From: Gracilaria gracilis
Taxonomy: Eukaryota > Rhodophyta > Florideophyceae > Gracilariales > Gracilariaceae
Assembly: GCA_030374805.1 (NCBI GenBank)
Contig: JARGSG010000224.1
Location: forward strand, 124,001 to 188,000
Length of the DNA: 64,000 nt
Reading direction: 5' to 3'
The notes under the pieces were generated by a model, which did no database searches, was not told the origin of the DNA, and saw nothing but the letters and a program-made list of their open reading frames with translations. This document shows, in pieces, positions 11,028 through 21,224 of the stretch. Each line of letters opens with the position of its first letter. Position 1 is the stretch's first letter. The translations under genes and the position numbers were made by a program.

Positions 11028-11781
11028 TGTTGTCCTACCCCTACATCGCCGGCGTTGCCCTTCGGCGTCATTACCATCGCATTGCAGCTTGCGTTTATCT
11101 GCGTCGAGTGTCATGGATGTAGACGGACGTACAACGAGGAACGAAAATGTTTCAATTTGTCAAAGGTGAAAGATTCAGTAAGCACGAAAAGATCGCCTCT
11201 AGTTGTTACTGCTTATAGACGTTACGGATTCGTTTGCACCACTGTTTCAACACTGTACAATATCCGTACACTCTGGTGAGACAGCCTTGCTTTGCGCCAC
11301 CAGAAGTTGTTCCGCTGGTTCAGGATCCTCGCATCAAATTCTGGGATGCTATCGTCGCGGTTTTCCGCTCTTGGGCAAATTCAAGAGCTAGAAGAAGTTA
11401 CAGAAGATTGCATAAAGTGCAGGCCCGCATTGACAGTATCCAGATCGAACGGCATACATTCGCGTTTCACGGCACACTCTGTGGCATGGTAGAACTCGCC
11501 AATCGAAATCACTTTTTGGCGTTATACAACAGGTGCCTGTGAAACAAATCAAACCTCGATAGCGTTGCGTTACACATGAATGCTACATGTCTAAACAAAC
11601 TCTTGAGAAGTGCTTCCACACTAGTGCTTCTCAAGAAATAAGCATGTAGGCTCTCTCTCTGACGGAGACAGTTGTCACATACAGATCACAAGACCGAACA
11701 ATATCCATCGCGCAAAATGCCGGTGCCACCACGTCTTAAATATACGCACACACAAAGATGCTTAGAAAACAATTAAACATG
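11028..11781. other. Non-coding middle of the Harbinger element
   Basis: Spacer between the two convergent element genes. The short ORFs here (11055-11542) overlap in all frames and show no domain. No further structure seen. Confidence 0.5.
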
Positions 11782-13170
11782 TTACTTATTACCCAACTTA
11801 GAAAGTAACCGACGCAAGCTCTGCTGTAAAACAGTTTTCTCCTCATCATCTGATGTGTTTTCCATATGTGTCCGTACCGCAGCAATGGCGTCAACTGTTG
11901 CTTTCGTAAAGCGTGCGTCTGCTTCAAATGCTTCGTAACGCATTTTATCGCGTTCTGCTTCTTCAAACTCTTTCGCGACCTCAGAGTTCTGTGGCCTAAA
12001 TGCAGACGCGAGCCCCTCAATGGCAGAACTACTGGAATTGGCTGCCGAAGTCCTTGAACGCTTAGATCGTGGCTCATAATTCACCCTTCCTCCAAATGCG
12101 TATCCTTTCAATGGGGCACCCACACCTTCTTCTCTCCGGGCATCAGTACTAAGGGCTCTAGTTGCAAGTGGCTCCAGAATCGGGTGCACCTTTAGAAAGC
12201 AGAACGCATACATGATATAGCTTTTGCCGTCTGCAAAGCTAGCAAATGCTTCTGGGTCACCCTGTCCAGAAGCCTCATATCTACTTAAACAAGTTCCATA
12301 CAAACTCTTGAATGCCCCAAATTTTCGTTTCAACACTCCAGCATTACGAATATGTGGCCGCCGGGAGGGATCCAAATACGCGATGTCACTGCGCGTAACC
12401 CCCCCAAACAGCGTTGAAACAGCCTCGGGTTTGAACTCGCCATCGTTAAACAAAGGCGCAATGCTGTCCGTCCAAGGGTCCTCTTGTTCTTTATCTAGCT
12501 CTTCCCGCGTCATGCATTACATGAGTTTTCGTCTAGTCGCCGTTAGTCTGGCATCAACCAGTACATGAAGGAAACGGCAGTATTCCACAGCTTGAAATGC
12601 AGGCTCTCTTCCTTCTGTGTCCTCGGTTGCATTGGTCTCAATTAAAAGACTTGGTTCCCCAACAACCACTTCATCGTTATCAAATACGGGTACATCTCCC
12701 TTGATCCACAATACCTCAATCTTCTGCTGCGAATCTTTCTTCACTCGTACAGTAGTTCCCGGTAAGTTGGATATACCAGAGTAATCTCTATTACTATCGC
12801 CTTCTCTTCGCTGTAGTAAATGCAAGAGCGCAGCGCCGGATATAGTTCTTTGCACCATTTTCGTGGCAATTATGGTTACCTTCGTCACGAGCTTAGCGTT
12901 ATGGGCACCCATTATGTTCAAAATTCTAAGAGCCTGCTTGCACATCGTGTTGTTAAATCGAAATTGCCGTAGTATTGCTTCTGCGTCAGCAACTGTTGCC
13001 GGCGCGTTTTCATTTGGAGAAGCATCTGGGAAAGAGTGCAATTGATGTTGCGTGTCTTGGTGAGCGGTACTTGAAGCGGATGCACCTTGGTGCGATGTTT
13101 GTGGTACAGCGGCATTTGTTTTGGGATTATTTGAGTGAGATGAACAGGGTGGCTCCATAGGTATAGGCAC
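11782..13170 (-). pseudogene. Harbinger Myb/SANT-like protein, one in-frame stop
   Basis: Two ORFs in the same frame (13170-12517 and 12513-11782) are separated only by a TAA and one codon. The second half has the typical Harbinger accessory pattern: WTDSIAPLFNDGEFKP, then IAYLDPSRRPHIRNAGVLKR, FGAFKSLYGTCLSRYEASGQ and YIMYAFCFLKVHP. The first half is Asn/Gln-rich, then has a basic and helical part. In this superfamily the Myb-like protein binds the subterminal repeats and brings the transposase to the nucleus. The stop may be a nonsense mutation or mark two real ORFs. Coil-like Glu/Arg segments close the C-terminus. Confidence 0.65.
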
Positions 13171-13230
13171 AGCAGTGGGTATGGAGAGGAAGTTTTTGCT
13201 TCGTCAAAGAGCATGCAACAACGATCAACA

Positions 13231-13278
13231 TTCGTTTCCTTGACTGCGAAACGAACGGTTTCGCAGTCAAGAAACGAA
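13231..13278. repeat. Subterminal hairpin of the Harbinger element
   Basis: Left arm 13231-13252 and right arm 13258-13278 pair over 21 bp with one bulged C; the loop is 5 nt. It lies between the Myb-like gene's ATG and the right TIR, so it is likely a subterminal binding region or a small foldback within the element. Confidence 0.6.
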
Positions 13279-13568
13279 GCCGGAAATACAGCTCATAGAC
13301 GTGTAATGCGCTGATTGCGTCATCTTAGATTTCCACGATTTCGTTTCCTGTTGCGTAAACTCGTAGAACGGCCCTTAAGTAGACAGAGAGTCGGCGAGGA
13401 CCATGGGATGCGCTTCCGTGCACCATCCGTAGAAAACCCAAAATATCCAACAAAATATCCAAGTAGAGAAACTTGTAGACTGCCACACTGTGTGCCACAC
13501 GTGTACCACACGTGTTGCGCGAAAACGCGTGCCACAAGAAGCATGTTTAGGTTGGTAGTTGCTAACTA

Positions 13569-15670
13569 CACCCAGTAACTGCAAATAGTGTGTGTGTTTA
13601 TATAGTGTCATAACAAAAATAGTGTGGGTGTAAGTGACCCACACTATTAATGGTACCAAGGAATCGTTCCGTAGACTAAATTAGTGTGGGTAGCAGTGAA
13701 ATTTTGCGCGGGAAAGCAACTTGACGACAGTTCTGTTTGAAACAAAACCTCTCCACCTCTCAAGATCTTCGATCAGGAACAACATCTCTCACCATCAGCA
13801 TTGCCTCACTTCATGACAGTCCCTCTCTCGGGCTCTCCCATCGTTGCTGCATTCCAGCGCGCAGCTGGAAACACAGCCCATCAGATTCTGGCGTCCGCAT
13901 GCCCACCTGCCGCTCATGCACAAGCCACACCATCTCCAACACCATCCGACAACCAACAAGTTGTATTGAACAGCACAAGCACAGAAAATGCAGGTCCAAC
14001 AAAACCCAAGACCTCCCGAACAGCACAGAACGTGCTAACAATTGCTGATCGCACCAAAATCGCATCATGGATGACGATACATTCAAGTTCTCATGGCACA
14101 AAAAATATTGCATCAAAGACAGTATCCCAGTTTCCTCACTTCTTTCGTAGCAGTACGAACGCAAATCTACAGAAGGCGACTCGTATTTGGAACGCTCGTG
14201 CACAATATGTTGATGACCAAGGAGACTCAAAAACAAAAGGTTCGGGTACAGCAATCACGCGTTGCAATTTCAATGGACTTAAGCGTGTGAACATGAAGGC
14301 AAGATCAGGACGTGGACGAAAGACCAGAGTGTGGGTTAGAGAGTTACAGTTAGATATGGTTGATGAATTTCATCGACTTAGGAAGTTGGGGGTCAAATTC
14401 AATTGGAAAACTCTCCATTTCATGGCTTTGAAGCTCATCTGTGACTCGACGAAGCCAAGCTATCACAAATTTTTGATAGACAGCGCAACGAATAAGGTAA
14501 TTTCTCAGTGTATCAACCGCCGTTGGATACAATCTTTCACTGATCGATATCGCATTGTTAGCCGAGCACGTACGGGGAAACATCTTCTATCTCCAGAGAA
14601 GCAGTCCTACATCGAGAAAACCGTCGCATTTCACCTTGGTCAAGTGGCAAGAGCATTTCGAAAGGGTGACTGGGATGATTGTGATGTTGAAAACGCCGAC
14701 GAAACGCACTTTCTTATCAACATGGACAACGGGCGGACGCTTGGGTTCTGTGGGGAGAAAGAAGGTAAATATTCCGATGTAGTTTCAGGCGGAGAGGGAA
14801 TGACGATGGTCGTACGAATAAGTGGAGGAGCCCAAGCACGCATTGAGCCAGTGTTCATGGTCTTTCAAAACAAAAACCGATCGTATCCGATAAGGGGAGT
14901 TCCAGACAGTGTGACTAATGTTTCGTACCGGACAGGGTCTAAGGGTTGGATGGACACAATTGTTATGCCACAGTGGCTAAACGAGAGAAAAGTCATTGGG
15001 CCCCTTCCAAACCAAAGACGGAGAGTGCTCTTCGCAGACAACTGCAGCGGTCACAATTCAACACCAGGACTGGAAGCCGCTGCGCAAGGCATTAACACAG
15101 AGATTCGCTACTTTCCTCCGAATTGCACTGATCTTGTCCAAACAGCAGATTCTTTTATCATCCAGAAGATAAAGAGTGCTTGGAACGCACGCTGGGAAAA
15201 ATATAAAATGGAGAAGGTCAAACAGCAGGCATGGTCAAACTCTGGAAAAGTGCTGAATCCGGGTAAGGGTTACTTCTTGCGGTTGGCTGCATTGGCGGTG
15301 CAAGACGTAAATCGCCAGCGAGACGGAGACGGATTGACCTACGCGCGCAAGGCCATGATTCGCACTGGACTATCGTTGAATCTCAACGGCCTCTGGGAGG
15401 AGCGTCAACTCTTTCCACGTCTTCAGGAGATCATCACCAAGCACCGAAGTCACTTTGATGGCCAAGCAGTTGTAGAATGAAACTTGAAATAATGGAACCG
15501 TCACCCACACTAATTACGTCGTAAACAAATAGTGTTGGTTACACTAATTTGGTATGAACCTCAATTAATGTCATACAAGTATTAGTGTAACCCACACTAT
15601 TTCATGTTTCTTGTGTTCAAAAATTGCTTCGTCAAATAGTGTCAGTGACACTATTTGCAGTTACTGGGTG
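13569..15670 (+). mobile_element. pogo/Tigger DNA transposon, ends and ORF intact
   Basis: Terminal inverted repeats begin CACCCAGTAACTGCAAATAG at 13569 and match the inward reading from 15670 base for base over 23 positions. TA flanks both sides (13567-13568 and 15671-15672), the mariner-superfamily duplication. Length 2,102 bp. Subterminal copies of AATAGTGT and CACACTATT occur at both ends (for example 13620-13650, 13683-13690 and 15560-15602), likely transposase binding sites. Perfect TIRs with an uninterrupted transposase suggest a recent insertion. Confidence 0.9.
13813..15480 (+). CDS. pogo/Tigger-type transposase
   Basis: A 555-residue protein from the first ATG in the frame (the frame is open back to a TGA at 13738). 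It has an N-terminal helix-turn-helix-like, basic region (about 60-230, with RGRKTRVWVRELQLDMVDEF and WIQSFTDRYRIVSRAR) and a DDE_1 catalytic core. Asp candidates are D296 (ENADETHFLIN), D409 (LFADNCSGHNST) and D446 (LVQTADSFIIQKIKSAW), spaced DD36D. The final Asp in place of Glu is usual for pogo-like enzymes. It lies squarely between perfect TIRs and has no defects, so it may be active. Confidence 0.88.
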   Translation: MTVPLSGSPIVAAFQRAAGNTAHQILASACPPAAHAQATPSPTPSDNQQVVLNSTSTENAGPTKPKTSRTAQNVLTIADRTKIASWMTIHSSSHGTKNIASKTVSQFPHFFRSSTNANLQKATRIWNARAQYVDDQGDSKTKGSGTAITRCNFNGLKRVNMKARSGRGRKTRVWVRELQLDMVDEFHRLRKLGVKFNWKTLHFMALKLICDSTKPSYHKFLIDSATNKVISQCINRRWIQSFTDRYRIVSRARTGKHLLSPEKQSYIEKTVAFHLGQVARAFRKGDWDDCDVENADETHFLINMDNGRTLGFCGEKEGKYSDVVSGGEGMTMVVRISGGAQARIEPVFMVFQNKNRSYPIRGVPDSVTNVSYRTGSKGWMDTIVMPQWLNERKVIGPLPNQRRRVLFADNCSGHNSTPGLEAAAQGINTEIRYFPPNCTDLVQTADSFIIQKIKSAWNARWEKYKMEKVKQQAWSNSGKVLNPGKGYFLRLAALAVQDVNRQRDGDGLTYARKAMIRTGLSLNLNGLWEERQLFPRLQEIITKHRSHFDGQAVVE

Positions 15671-15672
15671 TA

Positions 15673-16448
15673 CCGACCCAAGAATGCTTGTTGCTGCTTC
15701 CACACCGAAGCCATGCACTCGGTACGAGGGTAGGAACGCTACAATTTGCGCTCACCATCATGTTGATTGCGAGACTGACAGTTAAAAAGAAAGAACACCA
15801 CCTGAGGTGTACACCAAGATCACTTGTATCTGATGCTGGAAGTTCGTCTTTTTTTGTCTTCATTTCGGACTTGAAATTTCTTACTTGATGAAATGAGAAA
15901 ACATCTCGAGACGGAGATATCTTTCCTCAGAGAAGCGAAGAACTGCTGTGACCACTGTGTACAAGGGTAATCATTTCCTCCTGCCGGTGGTAGATAGCAA
16001 CTCGTCACGCAGGGTGCCGTTTATAAGTAAGCCAGAGCAATAAAACGTGCTGTACATCCTTTGCGTTTGTGCCGCATTCGTTGCGACGAACTCCTGTGTC
16101 CTAAGTAGATAGGGGGAAACTACCGTGCGGGTGCAGAGCAGGCACGTGGGTGGTGTAAAATTGTGCCACACAGTGACTTTCGCATGTCTTGCAGAGTCCT
16201 CGCTGGTGATGAGGTCTGATGGAGCCGGCATCATTCTGGGAGGTCTCGGCCACGCACATGGCTTGTACATGAAGCATGTGAACGAGAATCTGAACCAGAT
16301 TTATGATCAAGGTTCTTCGCCCAGATTTGGCTAGCTCGTCCACGCATCCGCTTTGAATGAGTTTGCAAAGGCTTGGAATCGGCGGGGTATACACATGCAA
16401 CATTTGCCAAAGTGTTGAAAGTTAGTTTGCAATGCAACGACGAAAAAG
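15673..16448. other. Intergenic, no gene seen
   Basis: Between the Tigger element and the 3' end of the OMA1 gene. Several ORFs of 60-100 codons overlap in all frames without domains. Probably OMA1 3' flanking sequence; nothing else is supported. Confidence 0.4.
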
Positions 16449-17561
16449 CTAATCGAGTGACTTGACATCGGGGAATCCAAAATCGTATTCAGGCATGTGT
16501 TGAGCGACGCCGCACTTGATCTCGTAGCGATCGGCCAATTGTTCGGACTTTTTCCTGAGATCAGAGGCCCTTCGCGCGGACATTGGATGCGTGGACACAA
16601 TGGATTTCATCTGTGTAGAAACCCAGCCGCCCTTTTGTTCGCCCATAGCATGAGCAAGTTTATCAAAAATAGAAGGACCTTTCCGAGGATCATAGCAAGC
16701 TTCAGTCATTATGATCATTCCGACCTCGTCGGCTTCCCGTTCCAGCCTTCTTCCGAACGGCAATTCAAGCAGTAGCTTGGTGAGACTGATAGACAACATC
16801 TGCGAACTGAACACAGCCGACAGGAGTACAAACAGCGGCCAGATCAACATTTGCAGTTGAATCTTCTCCGCAGAGTGTCGATTGACGGCATGCGCAATCT
16901 CATGAGCAAGCACCATAGCCAATTCTTCCTCGCTGCACATATGCATCAAGCCGGTGGTAAGCAAAATCCTACCGCCAGGCACACAAACGGCATTGGGCGT
17001 AGCATCAAGCGAGACAGCAACCGACCACTTGAAACCGCGACTCAAGCGCTCATCCAGCGAGTTACACGCGCTGGCCAAGCGCACGACGAGGCGGCGCGCG
17101 CGGCGCGTGCGCGCATCAGCCGGAGGCAGCAACGACGGCTGCACGGAGTCCAGCAGCTGCTGATAAGCGGCGCTGCCGAGCTCGAGCTCGGCCGCGCGCG
17201 ACAGCGAGATGACACGCCAACGCGACGTGAAGGGCGCCGCGTCCGAGTAGTACGCCACGTACAGCGCGCTGCCGGCCGCGGCCAGCAGCAGCAAGCGCGG
17301 CGGGCGGCGGTTTGGCGGCGCGGCGCGCCGGAAGTGCGCGTATGGCTTGGGGCCGGCGGGGCGTGGCGCGCGGGCGGGCGGGGCGGGCGGGGCGGGCGGG
17401 GGGGTGGTGGTGCTGAACGGGAAGCGGGGGTGATGGAGGCGGCGGTTGTGATGGAGGAGGATGCGGTTTTGATGGAGGAGGATGCGGTGAAGGTGCGGTG
17501 TTGGTGAGGGTGGAATGCGGCGTACGACGGTGGGAAGCGCAGCGCGGAAGAGCGCGTGCAT
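16449..17561 (-). CDS. OMA1: Mitochondrial M48 metallopeptidase, OMA1-like
   Basis: A 370-residue zinc protease. The motif HEIAH at 220-224 and E276 in LEREADEVG give the three zinc ligands of family M48C; between them lies a hydrophobic stretch (about 240-262) as in OMA1. OMA1 cleaves OPA1-type dynamins and other inner-membrane proteins under stress. The N-terminus is Arg/Pro/His-rich without acidic residues and then has a short hydrophobic segment ([16 protein letters not shown]), fitting a mitochondrial presequence plus anchor. I chose ATG 17561 because upstream codons in this frame read through a TGGA microsatellite. Shares a GC-rich 5' region with the divergent kinase gene. Confidence 0.85.
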   Translation of the reverse strand: MHALFRAALPTVVRRIPPSPTPHLHRILLHQNRILLHHNRRLHHPRFPFSTTTPPPAPPAPPARAPRPAGPKPYAHFRRAAPPNRRPPRLLLLAAAGSALYVAYYSDAAPFTSRWRVISLSRAAELELGSAAYQQLLDSVQPSLLPPADARTRRARRLVVRLASACNSLDERLSRGFKWSVAVSLDATPNAVCVPGGRILLTTGLMHMCSEEELAMVLAHEIAHAVNRHSAEKIQLQMLIWPLFVLLSAVFSSQMLSISLTKLLLELPFGRRLEREADEVGMIIMTEACYDPRKGPSIFDKLAHAMGEQKGGWVSTQMKSIVSTHPMSARRASDLRKKSEQLADRYEIKCGVAQHMPEYDFGFPDVKSLD

Positions 17562-17596
17562 GGCGGAGTGACGCGTTGTGTGTTTGGTGTCTACTG

Positions 17597-17740
17597 TATG
17601 GATGGATGGATGGATGAATGGATGGATGAATGAATGGATGGATGGATGGATGGATGGATGGATGGATGGATGGATGGATGGATGAATGAATGGATGGATG
17701 GATGAATGGATGGATGAATGGATGGATGGATGGATGTGGC
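17597..17740. repeat. (TGGA)n microsatellite
   Basis: About 140 bp of tetranucleotide TGGA with scattered TGAA variants, just upstream of the OMA1 ATG, so in its 5' leader or promoter. In frame it would spell repeated HPSI on the minus strand, which explains a false N-terminal extension of the ORF. Confidence 0.95.
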
Positions 17741-18623
17741 TAACGTTGACGAGGAGGCACAGCATGCGGTGGATTTGATGAGGAATTGGCGAACAGCTGA
17801 CGGCGTGTAGATACTCGTGGCCGCGCTGTATCGAACATGACGCACGTTTGCACACGCAAAGTAGAGCTACCAACGGTACAGTAACTCTAAAACTCTAAAG
17901 GAGCGAGCACAGCGTCGACAACGACAGCGTGGGGGGGGAGAGAGGGGGGGAGAGAGCGGGGGAGAGAGCGGGGGAGAGCGCCGCCACAGCAGTACAATCT
18001 AGTGTCTCTAGATACGTCATGGCTTTCCGCGGCGGCGCTGCGCGCGCACCAAGCGCGAGCGTGATGGCAGCCGCCGGCTTGGCAGGGGAGAGCAGCGCGC
18101 CGCAGCAAGACACGCCCTGAGCACAGCGTGAGCAACGAAGAGCAAACAAACGCGCGCACGCGCAACGATGGCGCTTGGTGAGTGGGCAGCGCGCGCACGG
18201 CGCCGCTGCCACGCAGCGCACGTTACACATTTTACATTGGGTGGTCTCCAGCGCGCGCGCTGTGATTGGCGCGCGCTTGGCGCACGCGTCGCCGCGCAAT
18301 CGGCGCTGTGGCGCCCGTTGCGCACGCGCGAATGGCTGCGCGAGGCTTGTTCGCGCGAGCCCTTCCCGGGCACACCCGCTGCTGTCCGATGCCCTTTGCC
18401 GCTGTAGATGTCGTACATACACGCCGTTTCTCGCCTGCGGGCGGCGCTGCTGCTGTGCTGGCGCGCGCGTTGCTCTCCTTATTAACAAGCTGCGCGCCGC
18501 ACTAGTTTCTCTCTCGCGCGCTCGCGCTCGCTATTTACCGCTCAGTGCACACTGCCGGCCAGCTTCGATCCGTTCCCGCTTCCTCTTGCTCGCTGCCTGC
18601 CTGCTTCCTCTTCTTTCTCCACA
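17741..18623. promoter_or_regulatory. Shared 5' region of OMA1 and the AGC-like kinase
   Basis: A GC-rich stretch dense in GCGC and CGCG between two divergently read genes. ATTGG (inverted CCAAT) lies at 18265-18269 within a GCGCGC run. A purine block of GGGAGAGAG repeats is at about 17932-17980. All ORFs here overlap in several frames and code Arg/Ala-rich nonsense. Promoter function is inferred from position. Confidence 0.5.
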
Positions 18624-20249
18624 ATGTTCGCGCCGGAACAGCGCGTGTCATCGCTCATGTCCATCAAGCCGGACGACACGGCCGACCAGCCGGGAGTCAC
18701 TCTGCTGCGTCGCTTACCAGACGTGCTATCCGGACCGGTTCGAATCCGTCGCCGCCGTCGAATCCTGCGCGAGTGGACACTGGCCACCGCCAGTCTACGC
18801 GGCACCGCGCTCATCATTCTGGCGGACGGAACCAGCCGCGTCATCAGTGCCGTGGACGTGCATCACGTATCGCACTCGTACTCATCGCGCGCCGTCGCCA
18901 CCGTCACCGTGCGCTCCTGCACCGCCGCCGCGCTGCACCTGCGCTTCGAGCACAACGTGGCGCAATGGCTCGACGCGCTGTACGCCATTGTCAGCGCGCC
19001 GTCGCCGTCGCTGTCCGACTTTCAAATCCTGTCGCCGATTGGCAAGGGCGGCGGCGGCGAGGTGTACCTCGTCACCCAGCGCCATGCCGTGGAACCCACT
19101 GCGCGCGCGCGCCCTCTGGCGCTCAAGGTCGTGCAGAAGCATGACGCCTTCCATTCCGACGGCTCGCTGCGCCACGTGCTGGACGAGCGACTGGTCATGG
19201 AACTGGTGCGCGGCTTTCCGTTCGTGGTCAATCTCACCCACGCCTTCCAGACCGACAAGGCGTTGTACATGCTGTCTGACTTTTGTCAGGGCGGCAATTT
19301 GAGGACTGTGCTGAAAAGGTCGCACGCTTCTCGCTTGTCCGAACAGGACGCGCGTCGGTACATGGCGCAGATTGTGCTGGCTATCGAGCACGTTCACTCT
19401 CTCAATGTGATTTATCGCGATATCAAGCCAGAAAACGTGCTGCTGGACGCGAACGGCAACGTGAGGTTGTGCGACTTTGGCTTGAGCAAGATGTTGAGCA
19501 CGGGCCGATTTGGGCGTACCAAGAGTTTCTGCGGAAGCACCTCGTACATGTCGCCGCAGATTGTGAGTTCAAAGTGGTACGGAATCGGCACAGACTTGTG
19601 GTCTCTGGGCGCGTTGTTCTATCGCATGCTTGTTGGTCGCGCTCCGTTTGACGATCACTCTAGTGGCCATGGCGCACGAAATGATGCCTCGCACATTGAG
19701 AAGCGAATTCAGTTGGACGACGTTACTTTTCCATCGTTCCTTTCTGATGCGGCGGTGGAGATGCTGTCCGGGCTGCTCAAGAAGAATGAAGAGCAACGCA
19801 TGAACCTGCAGGACCTCAAGGAGGCGCTGTTCTTCGAAGGGGTGGATTGGGACAAGGTGCTGGAAGATGGCTATCAAAGTGCGGGCGCGCTGCAGCAGAG
19901 TGGCGCTACGCAACAAAGCTACGATCTCAAAAATTTTGATACGCATCGGTTGCAATCGCATGGAATTCGATTGGAGGATGAGGCACTGCATGAGCGGAAG
20001 GGCAAGAAGGGAGGCGGCGCTGAGGCGTTTGGCACTGGCTTGAGAAGCAGGAAGGCTTCGAGACTTGCGATGCGTATCCGACAACGAAGTGATATGCACA
20101 AGGTGCAGAACGGGACGGCGATTGTCGGGTTCGGCTACTCGTACGCTTCTGCCTCGGATGTGAGCACGATTCAATCGGATAGCAGTGGCAGCAGATGCAG
20201 CGGCAGCGCGAGCACAGTTGGGTGCGTTGCGAGATCGCACGCTGCATGA
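18624..20249 (+). CDS. AGC-family-like Ser/Thr protein kinase with N-terminal PH-like region
   Basis: 541 residues. Residues about 40-130 read like a small beta-rich PH-like module. The kinase core follows: glycine loop GKGGGGEVYLV (near 140), ALKVV lysine (near 168), VIYRDIKPENVLLD with the AGC-type YRD (near 266), CDFGLSKML (near 283) and GTDLWSLGALFYRML. The activation segment FCGSTSYMSPQ replaces the usual APE with SPQ, which is uncommon. DWDKVLEDGY after the core resembles the start of an AGC tail. The C-terminus is Ser-rich and disordered. Substrate unknown; RAC/PKB-like or another AGC branch cannot be decided. ATG 18624 follows CCACA. Confidence 0.8.
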   Translation: MFAPEQRVSSLMSIKPDDTADQPGVTLLRRLPDVLSGPVRIRRRRRILREWTLATASLRGTALIILADGTSRVISAVDVHHVSHSYSSRAVATVTVRSCTAAALHLRFEHNVAQWLDALYAIVSAPSPSLSDFQILSPIGKGGGGEVYLVTQRHAVEPTARARPLALKVVQKHDAFHSDGSLRHVLDERLVMELVRGFPFVVNLTHAFQTDKALYMLSDFCQGGNLRTVLKRSHASRLSEQDARRYMAQIVLAIEHVHSLNVIYRDIKPENVLLDANGNVRLCDFGLSKMLSTGRFGRTKSFCGSTSYMSPQIVSSKWYGIGTDLWSLGALFYRMLVGRAPFDDHSSGHGARNDASHIEKRIQLDDVTFPSFLSDAAVEMLSGLLKKNEEQRMNLQDLKEALFFEGVDWDKVLEDGYQSAGALQQSGATQQSYDLKNFDTHRLQSHGIRLEDEALHERKGKKGGGAEAFGTGLRSRKASRLAMRIRQRSDMHKVQNGTAIVGFGYSYASASDVSTIQSDSSGSRCSGSASTVGCVARSHAA

Positions 20250-21224
20250 CGTTTGCGTGCGCAGTTTTGATGATGTTACTTTGTAGCGTAGTGTTTTTTG
20301 TAGAAGAAATTGTATCGTATAAAGTATTGACTGTTGTGGCAGGAGCTATGTTGGCACGGCTAACTACATATGTACAGTTATGAACACCTTTTCTCTCTCT
20401 CTGTTTGCAACAGCGCTCGAGACATGATGGCGTTGTTGTTTGTACGACGGTAACTGCAATCAATCGATCGACGACGTGGTTGTTATAGATTTATAGATAG
20501 ATAAGATACCCTTTAATTTTATCCATAGGGGCGATCGATATGGCAGCAGGCGAAGCGGCGGCCACTGATTTCAAAGACGCTGCAGCCGCAGACGCTGCAG
20601 CCGCAGACGCTGCAGCCGCAGCGCGCCGGTTGTTTAGTATGCGCATCTGTTTTTGGCGCGCGCTTGAATTGTGGCGCGCCGCTTTTGAGACGCGCGTGTA
20701 GCAATTCATCCACCACCCGCAGCGAGAAATGCGCGCGGCGCGCGCTGTTGGGTGGCGGCGGCGGTGGCGGCGGTGGCGGGCGCGCGACGGCACGAGGCGC
20801 GGGTGGCTTGGCGGCGCGAAGGGCGCGTTGCGCGCGCGCGCCGCCGCCGCCGCCGCCGCCGCCGGCTGCAGCCAGCAGCAGTATCATAGCAGCAGCAGCA
20901 GCAACAGTAGCAGCAGCAACAGCAGCAGCAGCAGCAGCGGTAAGCGCGCGCCGCTCTCGAGTGCGTGGTGCACGCTGCCACAGTTTGTACGTTTAGCGCG
21001 CCGCTGTGTATCTCTAGATAGATAACATACGTGGGCACACTTGCAGCAAGCTGCAGCTTTTCAACGGCCCGTGGCCGCGCCGCGCTGTGTGGCTGCTGTG
21101 GCGCGCGGATACGTTGCACAATGCGTTGTGTGATGAGCGTGATGAAGCAAACAACAATCACACTCGATGCGCCATCAGTCTTTTAGTAGATACCTTCGTA
21201 TGTACCCTTGTGCATGGCGCGCGC
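20250..21224. other. Convergent 3' intergenic region with simple repeats
   Basis: Between two convergent genes (kinase and GRAM protein). It holds three tandem copies of the 15-mer GACGCTGCAGCCGCA (about 20576-20622), GGC/GCC runs (20755-20865) and a CAG-rich block (20875-20940). No ORF has a domain; the long ones are translations of the repeats. Confidence 0.6.

Larger units (their letters stand above)
9567..13374 (+). mobile_element. PIF/Harbinger DNA transposon inserted in the piggyBac target site
   Basis: Imperfect TIRs of about 30 bp: the left begins GGGGTGTTCCAGAAGTTTAC at 9567, and the right, read inward from 13374, begins GGGCCGTTCTACGAGTTTAC. Both are flanked by TTA (9564-9566 and 13375-13377), the usual 3-bp duplication of this superfamily. 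It carries the two expected genes: a DDE nuclease (9759-11027) and a Myb-like DNA-binding protein on the other strand (11782-13170). The TTA comes from the TTAA that bounds the piggyBac copy, so this insertion is younger than the piggyBac one. Confidence 0.8.

Noticed and set aside
16497-17507. Plus-strand ORFs opposite OMA1
   Set aside because: They are antisense shadows of a gene with clear catalytic motifs on the minus strand.
17562-17873. N-terminal extension of OMA1 with HPSI repeats
   Set aside because: It is the translated TGGA microsatellite; ATG 17561 gives a normal mitochondrial leader.
18735-18746. GGTTCGAATCC, a tRNA B-box-like word
   Set aside because: It lies inside the kinase coding sequence and has no matching cloverleaf upstream.
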